NCBI GenBank assembly: GCA_015832175.1
Contig: WJXW01000012.1
Coordinates: 702,001-766,000, forward strand
Reading direction: 5' to 3'
Length of the DNA: 64,000 bases
Source: Paraphaeosphaeria minitans
Taxonomy: Eukaryota; Ascomycota; Dothideomycetes; Pleosporales; Didymosphaeriaceae
The position numbers were made by a program, and so were the translations under genes. The number at the start of each line of letters is the position of its first letter. Within the stretch, counting starts at the first letter, position 1. Below, piece after piece: positions 63,701 to 64,000 of the stretch. Below the pieces are notes generated by a model. The model searched no databases, had not been told where the DNA came from, and worked only from the letters and a program-made list of their open reading frames with translations.

Positions 63701-64000
63701 CTATAATAAGTATAATAGGTAATATACCTAGCAGCTTTTAATTTTAAAGTAGAACACTGCCTAGGGAAAACAAACCTAGCGGATAGACTATTAAGAAGGG
63801 CAAATTACGTATAAGAGAACCTGTCGCTAACCTATTTATTACCTACCCTATAGAATAAAATACTATAGAGGACTGAGTATAGTAGAGTAAGTAGATCCAC
63901 AAATAAGCCAAGCTTATTAGGCGTATATAAGATATATATTACTAATATTTATAGAGCTATAAGGGTCCCTACTACTAGTGCTATAGTGTGTACACTATAT
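60741..64000 (+). pseudogene. B3 gag-pol (partial), RIP-degraded
   Basis: Gag and protease regions as in B1, reverse transcriptase with YIMYLDNILIYT (about 62985-63025) and RNase H up to about 63750. It has the single-copy form of the 42-bp segment duplicated in B1 (about 63870). Stop codons are frequent; the window ends before integrase. Confidence 0.87.

Larger units (their letters stand above)
60525..64000 (+). mobile_element. Ty3/gypsy element B3, runs off the window
   Basis: It begins with a 216-bp LTR-B (TGTAACGGGTAGATCACG) preceded by CTTAG. The interior follows B1 closely to the window end, at a point equivalent to about B1 21745. The partner LTR and TSD lie outside. Confidence 0.92.

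Noticed and set aside
14950..64000. Hidden effector or other small secreted-protein gene in the AT-rich block
   Set aside because: Pleosporales often keep effectors in such blocks, but no open frame longer than about 70 codons and none with a convincing signal peptide was found; all long stretches align to elements A-D or the Harbinger relic, or are unassigned degraded DNA.

Overview
This window looks like nuclear DNA of a filamentous ascomycete, probably a Dothideomycete of the Pleosporales type. The evidence is short GT-AG introns (about 45-150 bp), a secreted GH20 hexosaminidase with a dibasic-processed propeptide, fungal transporter families, and above all a sharp switch from an equilibrated gene-bearing segment (1 to about 14.94 kb) to about 49 kb of AT-rich DNA. 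In the AT-rich part CpA and TpG are scarce, TpA is abundant, and almost every CAA, CAG and TGG codon has become a stop. That is the signature of repeat-induced point mutation (RIP). The species assignment is inference only.

Gene-bearing segment: a broken TDT/SLAC1-family (C4-dicarboxylate/malate or sulfite transporter) pseudogene (738-1921, +); an intact eight-exon MFS permease of the anion:cation symporter (allantoate/nicotinate/pantothenate) type (3940-6048, +); a small cysteine-containing orphan (6355-6940, +); a single-exon secreted beta-N-acetylhexosaminidase (8662-10497, -); a seven-copy 37-bp minisatellite (11575-11831); a three-exon type II membrane GT8-like glycosyltransferase (11896-13222, -); and the gene for 60S ribosomal protein L12/uL11 (13766-14378, -). 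These do not form an obvious cluster or pathway.

AT-rich segment: a nested pile of dead mobile elements, resolved here from LTR ends and target-site duplications (TSDs). The leftmost is a PIF/Harbinger-type DNA transposon (from about 14942) with a Myb/SANT-like ORF and a DDE transposase. It is split by gypsy element A1 (17374-38188, TSD gcgct). A1 contains gypsy element B1 (18244-24808, TSD ctaag), a solo LTR of family B (27061-27276, TSD attag) and copia element C1 (28775-36092, minus strand, TSD ggatc). To the right lies an inverted family-B fragment (about 39.3-48.0 kb) interrupted by A2 (39634-46339, minus strand, TSD actag), by a solo LTR of a fourth family D (46636-46947, TSD agtgc) and by copia fragment C3. 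Copia element C2 (49408-56754, +), a further inverted B piece, gypsy A3 (from 57048), the start of element D (from 59984) and gypsy B3 (60525 to the window end) follow. A and B both carry chromodomain-like C-termini (chromoviruses); C is Ty1/copia by domain order.

No living gene was recognised between about 14.95 kb and the window end. The main points of interest are the gene/heterochromatin boundary about 560 bp upstream of the L12 start, the doubled transposon terminus at that boundary, the reciprocal nesting of A and B, the uneven RIP load on LTRs versus interiors, and junctions around C2/C3 that lack matching TSDs.
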